64,000 nt of DNA from the NCBI RefSeq assembly GCF_007558725.1, contig NZ_VLPL01000005.1, positions 284,437-348,436 of the forward strand. The letters are read 5' to 3'. A program made the translations under genes and the position numbers. The notes under the pieces are model-generated. The model searched no databases. It was given only the letters and a program-made list of their open reading frames with translations, and was not told the origin of the DNA. Source of the DNA: Fluviicola chungangensis (GTDB lineage: Bacteria > Bacteroidota > Bacteroidia > Flavobacteriales_D > Crocinitomicaceae). This document shows positions 8,977-18,506 of this stretch, one piece after another (position 1 is the stretch's first letter; the number at the start of each line of letters is the position of its first letter).

Positions 8977-11172
8977 CTACTGAACAATTACCCGGTGCGT
9001 CGATTTCGCAGATCCCTGAACAGCATTCAGAATATAACATCCTTTGGCCACATTCATTGGAATACTTACAGTTTGAACTCCCGAAGATGCAGGAACATCC
9101 GTTGTTGAAATGATTGCACCTTTCAAGTCCATCACAATCAACTTCATTCCGGTCCCCGAATCGGCAAGCTCAACCACGAGGTCAGAACCACTTGCAACCG
9201 GATTCGGAGCAAGAGAAACAGCAGGCACCAATCCCTTGTCCTCAATGCCAAGCGTTCCGGTAATGTTGAAATTGTCGAAATAGAAATTGGAAGAAAAATC
9301 GGACGCTATAAACTCAAACTTGAATTTGGTTTTGTTATCAGCTGCAGTTGGGGTATACGTGAAACTGGCTGTTTTCCAATCCAAGTCGTTATCCGGCACA
9401 AAATCCGTGTTGCCTACATAACCGGCTGTTAATAAATCTGTTCCGGTAAGCATTTCCTTTTGAATCCATGTTTTACCGCAATCCCTGGAGGAATAAACGA
9501 TTAATTTCTCCGTAATATCTGCAGCAGCTACGGCTTTTGTCCCGTAAGCGTAATCGAATGAGATCGTGATATTTGAGGTGTTTCTTAAATCAATTGCCGG
9601 CGAGATCAGGTAATCCTTGGAATTTCCCAAACGATCGTTGTAATACCAATCTTCCGTAAATAATTGAGCTCCCGAAACGTCTTTAAAATTGTTTAATTTG
9701 AAACAGCCTGAATTTCCTCTTCCGCCGGTCGCAACCCGGTTAAATGACGCGTAATTATTCTCCGGATTATGTGTGATCCAGAAGTTTCCGTTCTGGTTGA
9801 AATCTTCCATTCTCGGTCCGGTATATTCGGCCCAGTCTCCCTGAACATAAATCATGTGATTGATCGTCTTTGTATCTGATCCGGCTGTATTGGAAACCGT
9901 TAAAGTAATGGAATACCATCCCGGTGAGGCGTAAGTTACCGTTGGATTCTGAGCAGTAGAAGTGGCGGGACTTCCTCCAGGGAAACTCCACGACCAGGAA
10001 GTTACCAATGCCTTCCAGGAAGCATCTTTGAAAGCAATCGGATCATTGACACAAGCTGTCATGGCATTCGCATTTTGTGCCAGGTTTCCACTTGCACCAT
10101 TGACATCCACAAAGAAATCAGCCACCGGGATACAAATCACAGGAGTTAAGGTAGACGTTCCTGTTGCCATCAGGTTTTCTCCGGTATACAAATTATTCCT
10201 GCTGCTCGTTGGCTGATCGAGCACATTATTCATAAAGTTTGCCTGGCCATTGGTGAACATCGCATTGCAATACGAATAATCCATGTAGTTCTGTGTATTA
10301 TCATTAACGTCTACAGGCCAGTAATTCCCCGGCATGGTCGATTCAACACACGTATTCGCATTCAGATCACAGGATTCTAACCCGATACAGTTTGGAGTAT
10401 CCCCGATTCCGTCATCCTGGTTACAGCTGCTGGCAATTCCCGGATCGTTATCACTTCCCCAGGTATGTGCCAGGCCCAAATAATGACCGATCTCATGAGT
10501 CAATACCCTGGAACGGCCAATAGCACTTGTCCCGATACTTCCGGTATAATTGTGAAGAATAACCACCCCATCCCGCCAGAATCCGGCTCCGGTAACATCT
10601 GTAGGATAATGGGCAAATCCAGCAACATCCGGATCCCCCATTGTTCCGATAACCCAAACATTCAGGTATTTATCCCGGTCCCACTGGTTCAGTTTTGAAT
10701 AGGCATCTGCCTGAACTGTTTGATGATTGTAAATGTGCTCAATGCCATTTGTACAATTCCCGTATGGATCCAGGGTAGCCAAACGGAATTCCAGGTGCGT
10801 ATTCCCGATAATGGTATCGAAAGGTGAAACAACATTAATCGTATCCTGGTTCTGTTTCCCGAAATCTTCATTTAAAACCCGAACGGCATCCCGGATCTGT
10901 TGATCGGAAATGTTTTCTGCCCCATATTCATGAATAACGTGGAATACGATGGGAATGACACGAACAGTTTCGGATTTTCCATGAGAAACACGGTTTTCTG
11001 TGCAGCGATGGAGCAGTTTTTCATAATCTTCTTTGATTTGCGGGTTTTCGGCAATCAGTTTTTGACGCTGTTTGTCAATTCCGCAACTGAAGTGTGTTTC
11101 CTGTGCAATTGCATTTCCCGTCGCAAGAAATCCGGTGAAAACAAGAACACTTAAAGGTAAATTTTTGCGCAT
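8977..11172 (-). CDS. Secreted M43 (pappalysin-like) metalloprotease with T9SS sorting domain
   Basis: This 731-residue protein begins with a signal peptide (PLSVLVFTGFLATGNAIAQ). The M43 catalytic domain follows, with zinc motif THEIGHYLGLAHTWG (near residue 225) and Met-turn TQNYMDYSYC. A PKD domain follows (SWKALVTSWSWSFPGG...VTYASPGWYSITLTV), then a beta-sandwich region typical of extracellular attachment domains. The C-terminus is a T9SS type A sorting domain (VSLAPNPVASGS to HRVIVQ). The enzyme should be released or anchored at the cell surface and cleave extracellular proteins. The gene stands alone, with its own terminator and a probable promoter box. A second M43 protease of the same general build lies at 28356-34688. 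Confidence 0.92.
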   Translation of the reverse strand: MRKNLPLSVLVFTGFLATGNAIAQETHFSCGIDKQRQKLIAENPQIKEDYEKLLHRCTENRVSHGKSETVRVIPIVFHVIHEYGAENISDQQIRDAVRVLNEDFGKQNQDTINVVSPFDTIIGNTHLEFRLATLDPYGNCTNGIEHIYNHQTVQADAYSKLNQWDRDKYLNVWVIGTMGDPDVAGFAHYPTDVTGAGFWRDGVVILHNYTGSIGTSAIGRSRVLTHEIGHYLGLAHTWGSDNDPGIASSCNQDDGIGDTPNCIGLESCDLNANTCVESTMPGNYWPVDVNDNTQNYMDYSYCNAMFTNGQANFMNNVLDQPTSSRNNLYTGENLMATGTSTLTPVICIPVADFFVDVNGASGNLAQNANAMTACVNDPIAFKDASWKALVTSWSWSFPGGSPATSTAQNPTVTYASPGWYSITLTVSNTAGSDTKTINHMIYVQGDWAEYTGPRMEDFNQNGNFWITHNPENNYASFNRVATGGRGNSGCFKLNNFKDVSGAQLFTEDWYYNDRLGNSKDYLISPAIDLRNTSNITISFDYAYGTKAVAAADITEKLIVYSSRDCGKTWIQKEMLTGTDLLTAGYVGNTDFVPDNDLDWKTASFTYTPTAADNKTKFKFEFIASDFSSNFYFDNFNITGTLGIEDKGLVPAVSLAPNPVASGSDLVVELADSGTGMKLIVMDLKGAIISTTDVPASSGVQTVSIPMNVAKGCYILNAVQGSAKSTHRVIVQ

Positions 11173-11263
11173 GTTTAATAGCTTAATAGATTGGACATCA
11201 TTTACTTATGATGTGAATCTTTCAAATCCGAGGGCCCATTCGCATTTTTAAAATCACATGAAA

Positions 11264-11271
11264 CAAATGTA
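11264..11271 (-). promoter_or_regulatory. Possible -7 box of the M43 protease gene
   Basis: TACATTTG on the minus strand fits TAnnTTTG exactly. It would give a leader of about 85 nt. No TTG was found 17-23 nt further upstream. Confidence 0.35.
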
Positions 11272-11411
11272 GACGAAGTAATTATACGTTTTGTTAAATG
11301 TTCAATTGTTTAGTTAAATGTCTATCAGGAGAATTTAAAGTCATTCAAATGAGAATGAACGGTAGCCAATTTTAAGATAATGATCAATTATAAATGACTT
11401 AATTATCAAAT

Positions 11412-11770
11412 AATTGAAAAATTAAAATGGAAAATTGAAAAGCTTTTTACCTCATTTGATTCAATGCACAAGATTAAACCTCGGAAAAAAGTCAATAGTT
11501 AAAATTTCATTTAAACTTAGATCATTATCACCATCCAGATTCGAAATATTTATTCCATCCACAGACTTTGATCTTATTAGATGTGTAAAATGACAAAAAA
11601 ATATCGGGCATATAAGAACTATTTGTTTGTCTCTTTAAAGCAAGCAGTGTAATTATTGCCACTATGGCTGAGGCAAACGTTCCTAAAGAAGCTAATTACT
11701 TATATAACTTTCGAAATCTTTCAATCAAATTTCTTGTTTTAAATTCTTTTCAATTCTCCATTTTCAATTA
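11412..11770. repeat. Inverted-repeat element between two genes, starting at a stop codon
   Basis: This stretch holds no gene of its own; the whole gap is 11173-11767. Its ends are imperfect inverted copies: AATTGAAAAATTAAAATGG and AAAATTGAAAAG at 11412-11442, and the complement of TAATTGAAAATGGAGAATTG at 11746-11770. The right copy begins exactly with the stop codon of the minus-strand gene. A similar but shorter arrangement occurs at 39112-39248, also beginning at a stop codon. The interior is AT-rich with no recognised coding. Confidence 0.5.
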
Positions 11771-12292
11771 CTTATTCATCCACTTCAAATTCAAGCTGTA
11801 GAGGAAAATAAACAACCCTGAAATGATCAGGTTCATAATCACGGAAGCCATTGGAACCATGTGAGACGGAACGATCAGAAAAGTCCCCCCCACACTCAAC
11901 AAGTTATAAATGATGTACAAATGGAAACCCAATTTCTTCCCCCTGAACATCAACAAAACTCCTGCAAAACCGGTAAGCATTGTCAGGGTATTAATTCCTA
12001 AAACCGACCAATACCGATGTTGCTGATATACTGTTAGCTCTGCCCCCTGCTCCAACATGTCCGCAATGGTTGTTAACTGCTTGTCCCGCATTTCACTTGC
12101 CATTTGGACAATTTGGTTATAAGCTGCATCAATTTCATCCGGTGTAGGTTGTCCACTTATGAGAGAAAACAAAGCGCCCAGTAATCCAAAACCAACTACA
12201 ACGAAACTTAAAATGCACAATACCGTTAATAAAACCGGTCTTTTGCGTCTTTGTTCTTCTTGTTGCTCCATATCTGTATATCCTTCACTCAT
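11768..12292 (-). CDS. Four-helix membrane protein of unknown function
   Basis: The 174-residue protein has a charged cytosolic N-terminus (DMEQQEEQRRKRP) followed by four predicted transmembrane helices: about 21-45, 92-113, 121-141 and 147-167. A loop of about 45 residues between helices 1 and 2 is mostly hydrophilic (QPTPDEIDAAYNQIVQMASEMRD). No family was recognised. Its ATG overlaps the hutH stop (ATGA), so it is very likely translated in the hisS-hutH operon. Nothing in the sequence links it to histidine metabolism beyond that coupling; a transport or sensing role is possible but unsupported. Confidence 0.8.
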   Translation of the reverse strand: MSEGYTDMEQQEEQRRKRPVLLTVLCILSFVVVGFGLLGALFSLISGQPTPDEIDAAYNQIVQMASEMRDKQLTTIADMLEQGAELTVYQQHRYWSVLGINTLTMLTGFAGVLLMFRGKKLGFHLYIIYNLLSVGGTFLIVPSHMVPMASVIMNLIISGLFIFLYSLNLKWMNK

Positions 12293-13773
12293 ATTCCGTT
12301 TTTTACAAATTCTTTACTCGTTTGCATCAATGGATGCATATATCCGTCCTCTTTTACAAAAGGAACTTTTCCTCTAAAGTTAGCAAATATCTCTTCCTGC
12401 CGTTTACCGGAAGTTGCCGGTCTTCGGAATTCCAATGACTGACAGGCATGCAAAAGCTCTATTCCCTGGATCGAATAGCAATTGTCGATCACACGGAACA
12501 ATTTCGTAGCCGCATTGGCGCCCATAGAAACATGATCTTCCTGTCCGTTACTGGAATCAATGGTATCGACGCTGGCCGGGGTGCACAACTGCTTGTTCTG
12601 GCTTACAATGGATGCACAGGTATACTGCGTGATCATGAACCCGGAATTCAATCCTGGTTTTGCAACCAAAAATGCTGGTAAATTGCGTGTGCCGGAAATC
12701 GATTTGTAAATTCTGCGTTCGCTGATACTTCCCATTTCTGCCAAAGCAATTGCCAGGAAGTCCATTGCCAAGGCAAGCGGCTGTCCGTGGAAATTTCCCG
12801 CTGAAACCACAATATCGTCATCCGGGAAAACAGTTGGATTATCTGTAACGGCATTAATCTCACGTTCTATGATCGTTGCACAGTGTTCAATCGTATCGTA
12901 AGAAGCTCCATGTACCTGTGGAATGCAACGGAACGAATACGGATCCTGAACGTGTGCTTTTTCGCGATTTGCCAATTCACTGTCAGCCAGTAAGTTTCTG
13001 AAAATTTCAGCCGTTTTGATTTGCCCGACCTGGTTGCGGATTTCATTCACCTGTACTCCGAAAGGTTCTCTGCGCCCATCGTATCCATCCAATGAAATAG
13101 CTGCAATCTCGTTGAACTGCTTCCATAATTTACGTGCGTGGGAAATGGCGTAAGAAGCATATCCCGACATGAACTGTGTTCCGTTCAACAAAGCCAATCC
13201 TTCTTTCGATCTCAAAACAATCGGCTGTAGACCGAAACGTTCATTGATTTCTTGCGAGGAGTATTCTTTTCCTTCGAATAATACGGTTCCTTCCCCCAAA
13301 AGCGGCAACACCAAATGTGCTAAAGGAGCCAAATCTCCGGATGCTCCTAAACTCCCCTGCTGGAAAACAACCGGATGAATGTGATTGTTGTAAAAGAAAA
13401 CCAAACGCTCTACTGTTTCCAATTGCACTCCCGAAGCTCCGTGAGAAAGCCCCATCACTTTCAGAATCAGTAATCTTCTGACAATTTCTTCCGGAACACG
13501 CTCGCCCATTCCGCAAGCGTGTGAAAGCACCAAATTCCGTTGCAACTGTTCCAGATCTTCAGTGGAAATTGCCGTGTCACACAAACTTCCGAAACCGGTG
13601 TTTACGCCATAGATCAACCGATCGCTTTTGGCCACCTTTTCATCCAGGTAAGTACGACATTTTATAATTCCGGCTTTCGCATCTTCACTAATGGAAATTT
13701 TTGCGTTTGATGCTAGTATTTCATCGAGTTTCTCCAAAGAAACCCATTGATTATCTATGATAAAATGGTCCAT
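12289..13773 (-). CDS. hutH: Histidine ammonia-lyase
   Basis: This 494-residue protein belongs to the MIO-containing ammonia-lyases. The Ala-Ser-Gly triad that cyclises into the MIO cofactor is at residues 144-146 (GSLGASGDLAPLAHL). The catalytic Tyr is at 55 (IYGVNTGFG), and the substrate-selecting His85 in LVLSHACGMG points to histidine rather than phenylalanine or tyrosine. The enzyme converts L-histidine to trans-urocanate and ammonia, the first step of histidine catabolism. The downstream hut genes are not in the window. It starts 6 bp after the hisS stop and overlaps the next gene by 4 bp, so the three genes form an operon. Confidence 0.95.
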   Translation of the reverse strand: MDHFIIDNQWVSLEKLDEILASNAKISISEDAKAGIIKCRTYLDEKVAKSDRLIYGVNTGFGSLCDTAISTEDLEQLQRNLVLSHACGMGERVPEEIVRRLLILKVMGLSHGASGVQLETVERLVFFYNNHIHPVVFQQGSLGASGDLAPLAHLVLPLLGEGTVLFEGKEYSSQEINERFGLQPIVLRSKEGLALLNGTQFMSGYASYAISHARKLWKQFNEIAAISLDGYDGRREPFGVQVNEIRNQVGQIKTAEIFRNLLADSELANREKAHVQDPYSFRCIPQVHGASYDTIEHCATIIEREINAVTDNPTVFPDDDIVVSAGNFHGQPLALAMDFLAIALAEMGSISERRIYKSISGTRNLPAFLVAKPGLNSGFMITQYTCASIVSQNKQLCTPASVDTIDSSNGQEDHVSMGANAATKLFRVIDNCYSIQGIELLHACQSLEFRRPATSGKRQEEIFANFRGKVPFVKEDGYMHPLMQTSKEFVKNGI

Positions 13774-13779
13774 TTTCGT

Positions 13780-15150
13780 TTAAGCTTTAAAATAGTGAAG
13801 CAATTCTGTTTCCGTCATTGCCTGCTGTTCTCCCGATTCCATGTTCTTGATCTGCAGCTGGCCTTTGTTCAGCTCGTCTTCACCGATCAGCGCCACAAAT
13901 TTCACTTTGCGGTTATCTGCATATTTGAATTGCTTCTGCATCTTGGCTGCACTCGGATATACTTCACAATCTACCCCATTCTGTCGCAGTTTCTTCGTCA
14001 GTTTCATGCAGTATGCAGCTTCTTTGTCTCCAAAATTGGCAAACAACAGGGTCAAACCGGCATTCGTATCTTCCGGGTATAAGTTCAATTCGTTCAATAC
14101 ATCGTAAATGCGGTCTGCCCCGAAAGAGATTCCCACTCCCGAAAGTCCGGAAAGCCCGAATAAACCGGTCAGGTCATCGTAACGTCCGCCACCGCAGATC
14201 GACCCCATTTTTACGTCGTTTACCTTCACTTCGAAAATGGCTCCGGTATAATAGTTCAATCCGCGCGCCAGGGTCACGTCGAATACTACTTCTGCACGCT
14301 CCAGACCCAATTCTTTCGTTTGGTTCAAGACAAATTCCAGTTCTTCGATTCCTTTCAACCCGATTTCCGAGTCTTTCAAAAAGGATTTCATTTGGTCCAA
14401 ACGGGCCTCGTTACTTCCCGAAATTTTAAACAAAGGCGAAATAATTTCAATGGCTTTGTCGGAAACTCCTTTTTCCTTCAATTCCTTCACCACCCCTTCT
14501 TCCCCAATCTTGTCCAGCTTATCGATTGCTATCGTTATATCGATCAATTTTTCACTTTCTCCCGAAACTTCTGCAATCCCCGAAAGGATCTTGCGGTTGT
14601 TGATTAGAATGGTAAATCCGGGAATTTGAAGCTTGGTCAACACCTGGTCGAAGATCTGCACGAAATCCACTTCGTACAACAAAGAATCCGAACCAACTAC
14701 ATCGGCATCGCACTGGTAAAATTCCTGGTAACGGCCGTGTTGCGGACGATCTGCTCTCCAAACCGGTTGGATCTGGTATCGTTTAAAAGGAAAAGACAAC
14801 TCATTCTGGTGCTGTACCACAAAACGCGCAAAAGGAACGGTCAAATCGTAGCGCAAGGCTTTTTCAGCCAATGAATTTGCAAAACGGGCCAAATTTTCAG
14901 ATTGTAAGGCTTCTAAATCTGCCTTTTTCATCTTTTCTCCCGAATTCAAAATGCGGAATATCAAACGATCTCCTTCTTCGCCATATTTCCCCAATAAGGT
15001 GGTGGACAATTCAAAAGAAGGTGTTTCGATCGGTGCAAATCCGTAATTCTTGAATACAGACTTGATCGTATCGAAAATATACGTACGGCGCGCCACCTCA
15101 TCGGGTAGAAAATCTCTTGTTCCTTTTGGAATTGCCGGTTTTTGAGCCAT
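13780..15150 (-). CDS. hisS: Histidyl-tRNA synthetase
   Basis: The 456-residue class II aminoacyl-tRNA synthetase shows motif 1 around [23 protein letters not shown], motif 2 in the [23 protein letters not shown] region and the histidine-binding loop [15 protein letters not shown]. The [13 protein letters not shown] stretch is the HisRS motif 3 side, and the anticodon-binding domain ends the protein. The start is the ATG at 15150 ([16 protein letters not shown]); the frame is open further upstream, but a TACCTTTG promoter box at 15168-15175 would be inside a longer gene. It charges tRNA-His in the cytosol. Sharing an operon with histidine ammonia-lyase puts histidine use and breakdown under the same promoter. 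Confidence 0.97.
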   Translation of the reverse strand: MAQKPAIPKGTRDFLPDEVARRTYIFDTIKSVFKNYGFAPIETPSFELSTTLLGKYGEEGDRLIFRILNSGEKMKKADLEALQSENLARFANSLAEKALRYDLTVPFARFVVQHQNELSFPFKRYQIQPVWRADRPQHGRYQEFYQCDADVVGSDSLLYEVDFVQIFDQVLTKLQIPGFTILINNRKILSGIAEVSGESEKLIDITIAIDKLDKIGEEGVVKELKEKGVSDKAIEIISPLFKISGSNEARLDQMKSFLKDSEIGLKGIEELEFVLNQTKELGLERAEVVFDVTLARGLNYYTGAIFEVKVNDVKMGSICGGGRYDDLTGLFGLSGLSGVGISFGADRIYDVLNELNLYPEDTNAGLTLLFANFGDKEAAYCMKLTKKLRQNGVDCEVYPSAAKMQKQFKYADNRKVKFVALIGEDELNKGQLQIKNMESGEQQAMTETELLHYFKA

Positions 15151-15167
15151 TGTAAATTTATTTGCGG

Positions 15168-15175
15168 CAAAGGTA
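15168..15175 (-). promoter_or_regulatory. Promoter -7 box of the hisS operon
   Basis: TACCTTTG followed by C on the minus strand matches TAnnTTTG, giving a leader of roughly 12-18 nt before the hisS ATG. It supports the shorter hisS start. Confidence 0.5.
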
Positions 15176-15202
15176 ATTTTTTCTGGCGAAAACGGGATAT
15201 AA

Positions 15203-15238
15203 AACAGTAGGCGTGCGATTAATCGCACACCTACTGTT
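15203..15238 (-). terminator. Terminator of the haem uptake operon
   Basis: AACAGTAGG (15203-15211) pairs with CCTACTGTT (15230-15238), and the interior GTGCGATTAATCGCAC is itself a perfect palindrome. On the minus strand the hairpin is followed by TTATAT. It ends the operon whose last gene stops at 15304. A second inverted repeat, AGTCACCT/AGGTGACT, lies at 15244-15251 and 15279-15286. Confidence 0.8.
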
Positions 15239-15303
15239 CGGTCAGTCACCTTTCAAATATGTGAACGTAAATATAGACAGGTGACTAACCGGAGCTAAAA
15301 AAA

Positions 15304-16263
15304 TCAAGGGATCAATTCCTGCAATTCGAATTTCGGGGCGCCTTTTATTCCATTTGCATCGTAATAATCCACGAAACGCATTTTATAATAACGGCCTGAA
15401 ACAGTTTTCACGATAAAGGTTCGGTTGCTGTTTACGACATAAATCCCGTTATCAAAATCGTAGGTTTTCCAGTCGTAACCGATTACGTTGATGCGATCTT
15501 CAAAAGCGGATTCTGCAATATCGGAATGTTTCAGATCTGCAAACGGGATCGTTACTTCCTGTACCTTCACTCCGTAGCGATTGGATAAAACCCCAACCAC
15601 TGAATACGGAGTATGACTGTCAAACACATGACAATAAGCTGTGAAAATCAGGTCCCACGTTTCCTTATTGGGTTCGATATCCACCAAAGAACCACTTCCG
15701 GTCATGGAAAAATAGGTGAATCCGGCGATGGTCGATTTCGGAATGGTAAAAGTTTGAATGACTGAACTGTTCAAATCTGCAAATTGGATTTGATATTCAG
15801 CAGAAGTGACCGAAACAACTTTCAGTTTTTTCTTACCCAAACTTCCGCCGGTAAGTGCTGTTCCCAAATCAATTGCATACACTTTTCCCAAACTCTGCCA
15901 ATCACCGATTGCTGTGGAATCCAGGTTTCCGGTATGAAAATCCCAGTGATAAGTCAAACCGGCATCAGACGTTAAAGCTGTGATATCTGTTTCGTTGGAA
16001 AGTGCCGCTGCCATGATCCGTGATTCGTTCAGTAAAATGTGAAAACCATTCTCTCCTGCTTCAAAAGCCAGGTCCCAAACCTCCCGGTTATTTTGCCGGA
16101 TAATGGAACTCGTTTCCAGGTCATAATAAATCTGGTTGGCATAATTCCCTCCCAATTCAACCTGGCTGGATGTAGCTCCGTAAACAGGTTTATCCACCGG
16201 GATTTCCTTTTTAAAACATCCGCTTAAAAGTGGGATCAATGCGATTAAAAGCGCTTTTTTCAT
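15304..16263 (-). CDS. HmuY-family haem-binding lipoprotein
   Basis: The 319-residue protein starts with a lipoprotein signal, LLIALIPLLSGC, with Cys16 as the lipidated residue. The rest is a HmuY-type all-beta protein. It shares with the T9SS-sorted HmuY at 22339-23583 the duplicated WDLxF motif (EVWDLAFEAG and ETWDLIFTAY) and the IGYDWKTYDF segment near the C-terminus. HmuY proteins capture haem at the cell surface and pass it to a TonB receptor. Its ATG overlaps the stop of the TonB receptor gene by 4 bp, so it is the last gene of the haem operon. The assignment rests on these motifs and the context. It is longer than the classical Porphyromonas HmuY (about 215 residues). Confidence 0.8.
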   Translation of the reverse strand: MKKALLIALIPLLSGCFKKEIPVDKPVYGATSSQVELGGNYANQIYYDLETSSIIRQNNREVWDLAFEAGENGFHILLNESRIMAAALSNETDITALTSDAGLTYHWDFHTGNLDSTAIGDWQSLGKVYAIDLGTALTGGSLGKKKLKVVSVTSAEYQIQFADLNSSVIQTFTIPKSTIAGFTYFSMTGSGSLVDIEPNKETWDLIFTAYCHVFDSHTPYSVVGVLSNRYGVKVQEVTIPFADLKHSDIAESAFEDRINVIGYDWKTYDFDNGIYVVNSNRTFIVKTVSGRYYKMRFVDYYDANGIKGAPKFELQELIP

Positions 16264-18503
16264 TGTTTTGATTTGATCAGGTATGTCATATTCAAATAGA
16301 AACTTCTTCCCCAGGCGATCGGAGCGGTTCCTGCATTTGAACCGTGTGCGCCACCGGATGTACCGCTTCCTGAGTTAATATTGGTTACATCCAACAGGTT
16401 TTTGCCTCCCAAAGAAACACTCAGCGTTTTCTTCAGGAACCAGTGCTGCACCTGCAAATCCAACAAGCTGTAATCGGAAATGAAAGATTGCGTGATGAAA
16501 GCGTCTTCATTGACAAAGTAAGCCACCACTTTACCGGTGTACTTGTAAAACGCGCTGAATTTGGTTGTTCCGTTCTTTAGTTGGTACGATACGGTTGAAA
16601 CCAATTCCGGAGAATAAGCATACCGGTTGTTCGAATAATTGGAAGCTGTGCCGATGTAATTGAACCCTGCACTCACGCTCCATTGCTTTTGCCCTATTTT
16701 CACAGATGACTGAATTCCGCGTGCATGGAACCGATCGATGTTGAAATAACTGTAGTTCACTCCATCGGCAGATTGTGACAAACTGATGCGATTGTGAATG
16801 TCCTGGTAATACCCCGACAATTCAAATCCGGACTGGAATTTCTTTGGTTCCCAGTTGAAGTTATACCAGCCCTGAACGTGATTTGAGATTTCCGGTTTCA
16901 GATCCGGATTCCCATGAATATTGTGATTGATATCTACAAATTCCATGTATAACTCTTTAATAGAAGGCGAACGGAATCCGGAAGCGATACTTCCGCGTAA
17001 AAGGTGTTTCTTCTTCCCGATTTTTACATTCAAAGCCGGCACAAATGCTTCCTTGTATAAGGAATTGTACGTAATACGCAATCCGGGTTTGAGGTTTAGC
17101 CAATTCCAGGGTGACCAATTAAAGGTTCCGAACAGGGCATAATCCCCTATTTCTTTTCGTTTATTTTCAATGCGATTCCCAAAACCGGTTTCGTAATTGA
17201 TATCATACCCGACTTCGTAATTGAATTTACGGTCAAAATTATTGCGTGTAAGCGTAACACGGTTAAAATATAAAACGAAGCGCGAAGTATCCTGTTCCGT
17301 ATTCGCCAACAATTTCCGGTCAAGTGTAGTTAGATCCGATAAGTAAGAATTCTTGATACGTTTGTAATTGGAATAATTCAATTGAATGTCCAGTTTCAAG
17401 TCTTTTTTCAACCAGCTGATCACTTCCAACCCTGCATTCTGACGATGGGTAACATATTCGTCATCAAAAGCAGAAATCTGATAAGGTGCTCTCGGGTAAC
17501 CGCGGTTCACGATTTTCTCGCGGAACAAATCCAATGACGGGATGAGTTCCGCTTTTTTGAATTTGTATCCGTATTTTAATCCTCCCAAATACTGTTCTTT
17601 CATTTTCCATTGCTGGAAACGCCCGGAATCTGCCAGTTCTTTTTTCGGAAATTCGATCCATTTGTCTCCGGGAGTCCAGCCGTCAAAAAAGTTACGTGCA
17701 CCATAGGCCGAAATCGAATGGTTTTTAATCCGCGAAGTCACTCCCAGGTTCAGGTTGTAGTTTCCAACCGTTTCGTAAAAAGCTCCCAGGTTTATGTCGT
17801 AGCCTTTATTCTTCGGCTTTTTTGTAATCAAATTAATGGTACCGGCCATGGCGTTGCTTCCGTAGTTGGTACTAAGCGGTCCCTCAACAATTTCCACTCG
17901 TTCAATATTTCCCAAATTGATCTGGCTCAGGTCAATGTTTCCGTTTTGACGGCCGATAACCGGAACTCCGTCTATCAATATTTTTACACCTTCTCCGCCG
18001 ATTCCAAGCAGGGACATCCCGCTTCCAAGAATTTGGTCTTGGCTGATGCGGATATTGAGTTCATTTTGCAACAAGTCGCGTAAATTAACGGCTCCTTTTG
18101 CTTCAATAGTAGCACGATCAATCAGTTTTACTTTGTTTGTGGACCCTGACACTGATCCTGCGCCCAATTGACCGGTAATCACTACTTCACCGATATCCCT
18201 GGTGTTTGTTTTTAAGTACACGAGGTGCCTTCCTTTTGAAATGGTATCTATTTGCTGATGAAAACCGTCTGTGCTGACTTTTATGATCAATTTCCCAGCA
18301 GAAAAAAGTCCATGCGGAACGAGTAACATTCCTTGTTCATTGGTTTGGACAAACTTTATTTTCTTCGCATCCACATCCTGGATCGCGACTTGTGCAAAAG
18401 ACACAGCTGTTCCCGCCTCATCCTTAATATACAAGGTATCCTGAGCGGCAGCCACACCACTCAGGACGCTCATCAAAAGTAGTACATATGTTTTCCGGTT
18501 CAT
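16260..18503 (-). CDS. hmuR: TonB-dependent haem/haemoprotein receptor (HmuR-like)
   Basis: This 747-residue outer-membrane receptor has a signal peptide (VLLLMSVLSGVAAAQ) and a carboxypeptidase-regulatory-like domain at about 21-105. The plug domain at about 110-230 contains VKILIDGVPVIGRQNG and IERVEIVEGPLSTNYGSNAMAGTINLITKK. A 22-strand barrel follows and ends in an aromatic-containing strand. In the haem receptor region it has GFRSPSIKELYMEF and HGNPDLKPE, which correspond to the FRAP and NPNL/NPDL boxes of haem receptors. It takes haem from HmuY-type proteins and moves it into the periplasm using TonB energy. It lies between hmuS (3 bp away) and the HmuY lipoprotein gene. Confidence 0.92.
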   Translation of the reverse strand: MNRKTYVLLLMSVLSGVAAAQDTLYIKDEAGTAVSFAQVAIQDVDAKKIKFVQTNEQGMLLVPHGLFSAGKLIIKVSTDGFHQQIDTISKGRHLVYLKTNTRDIGEVVITGQLGAGSVSGSTNKVKLIDRATIEAKGAVNLRDLLQNELNIRISQDQILGSGMSLLGIGGEGVKILIDGVPVIGRQNGNIDLSQINLGNIERVEIVEGPLSTNYGSNAMAGTINLITKKPKNKGYDINLGAFYETVGNYNLNLGVTSRIKNHSISAYGARNFFDGWTPGDKWIEFPKKELADSGRFQQWKMKEQYLGGLKYGYKFKKAELIPSLDLFREKIVNRGYPRAPYQISAFDDEYVTHRQNAGLEVISWLKKDLKLDIQLNYSNYKRIKNSYLSDLTTLDRKLLANTEQDTSRFVLYFNRVTLTRNNFDRKFNYEVGYDINYETGFGNRIENKRKEIGDYALFGTFNWSPWNWLNLKPGLRITYNSLYKEAFVPALNVKIGKKKHLLRGSIASGFRSPSIKELYMEFVDINHNIHGNPDLKPEISNHVQGWYNFNWEPKKFQSGFELSGYYQDIHNRISLSQSADGVNYSYFNIDRFHARGIQSSVKIGQKQWSVSAGFNYIGTASNYSNNRYAYSPELVSTVSYQLKNGTTKFSAFYKYTGKVVAYFVNEDAFITQSFISDYSLLDLQVQHWFLKKTLSVSLGGKNLLDVTNINSGSGTSGGAHGSNAGTAPIAWGRSFYLNMTYLIKSKQ

Positions 18504-18506
18504 GAT

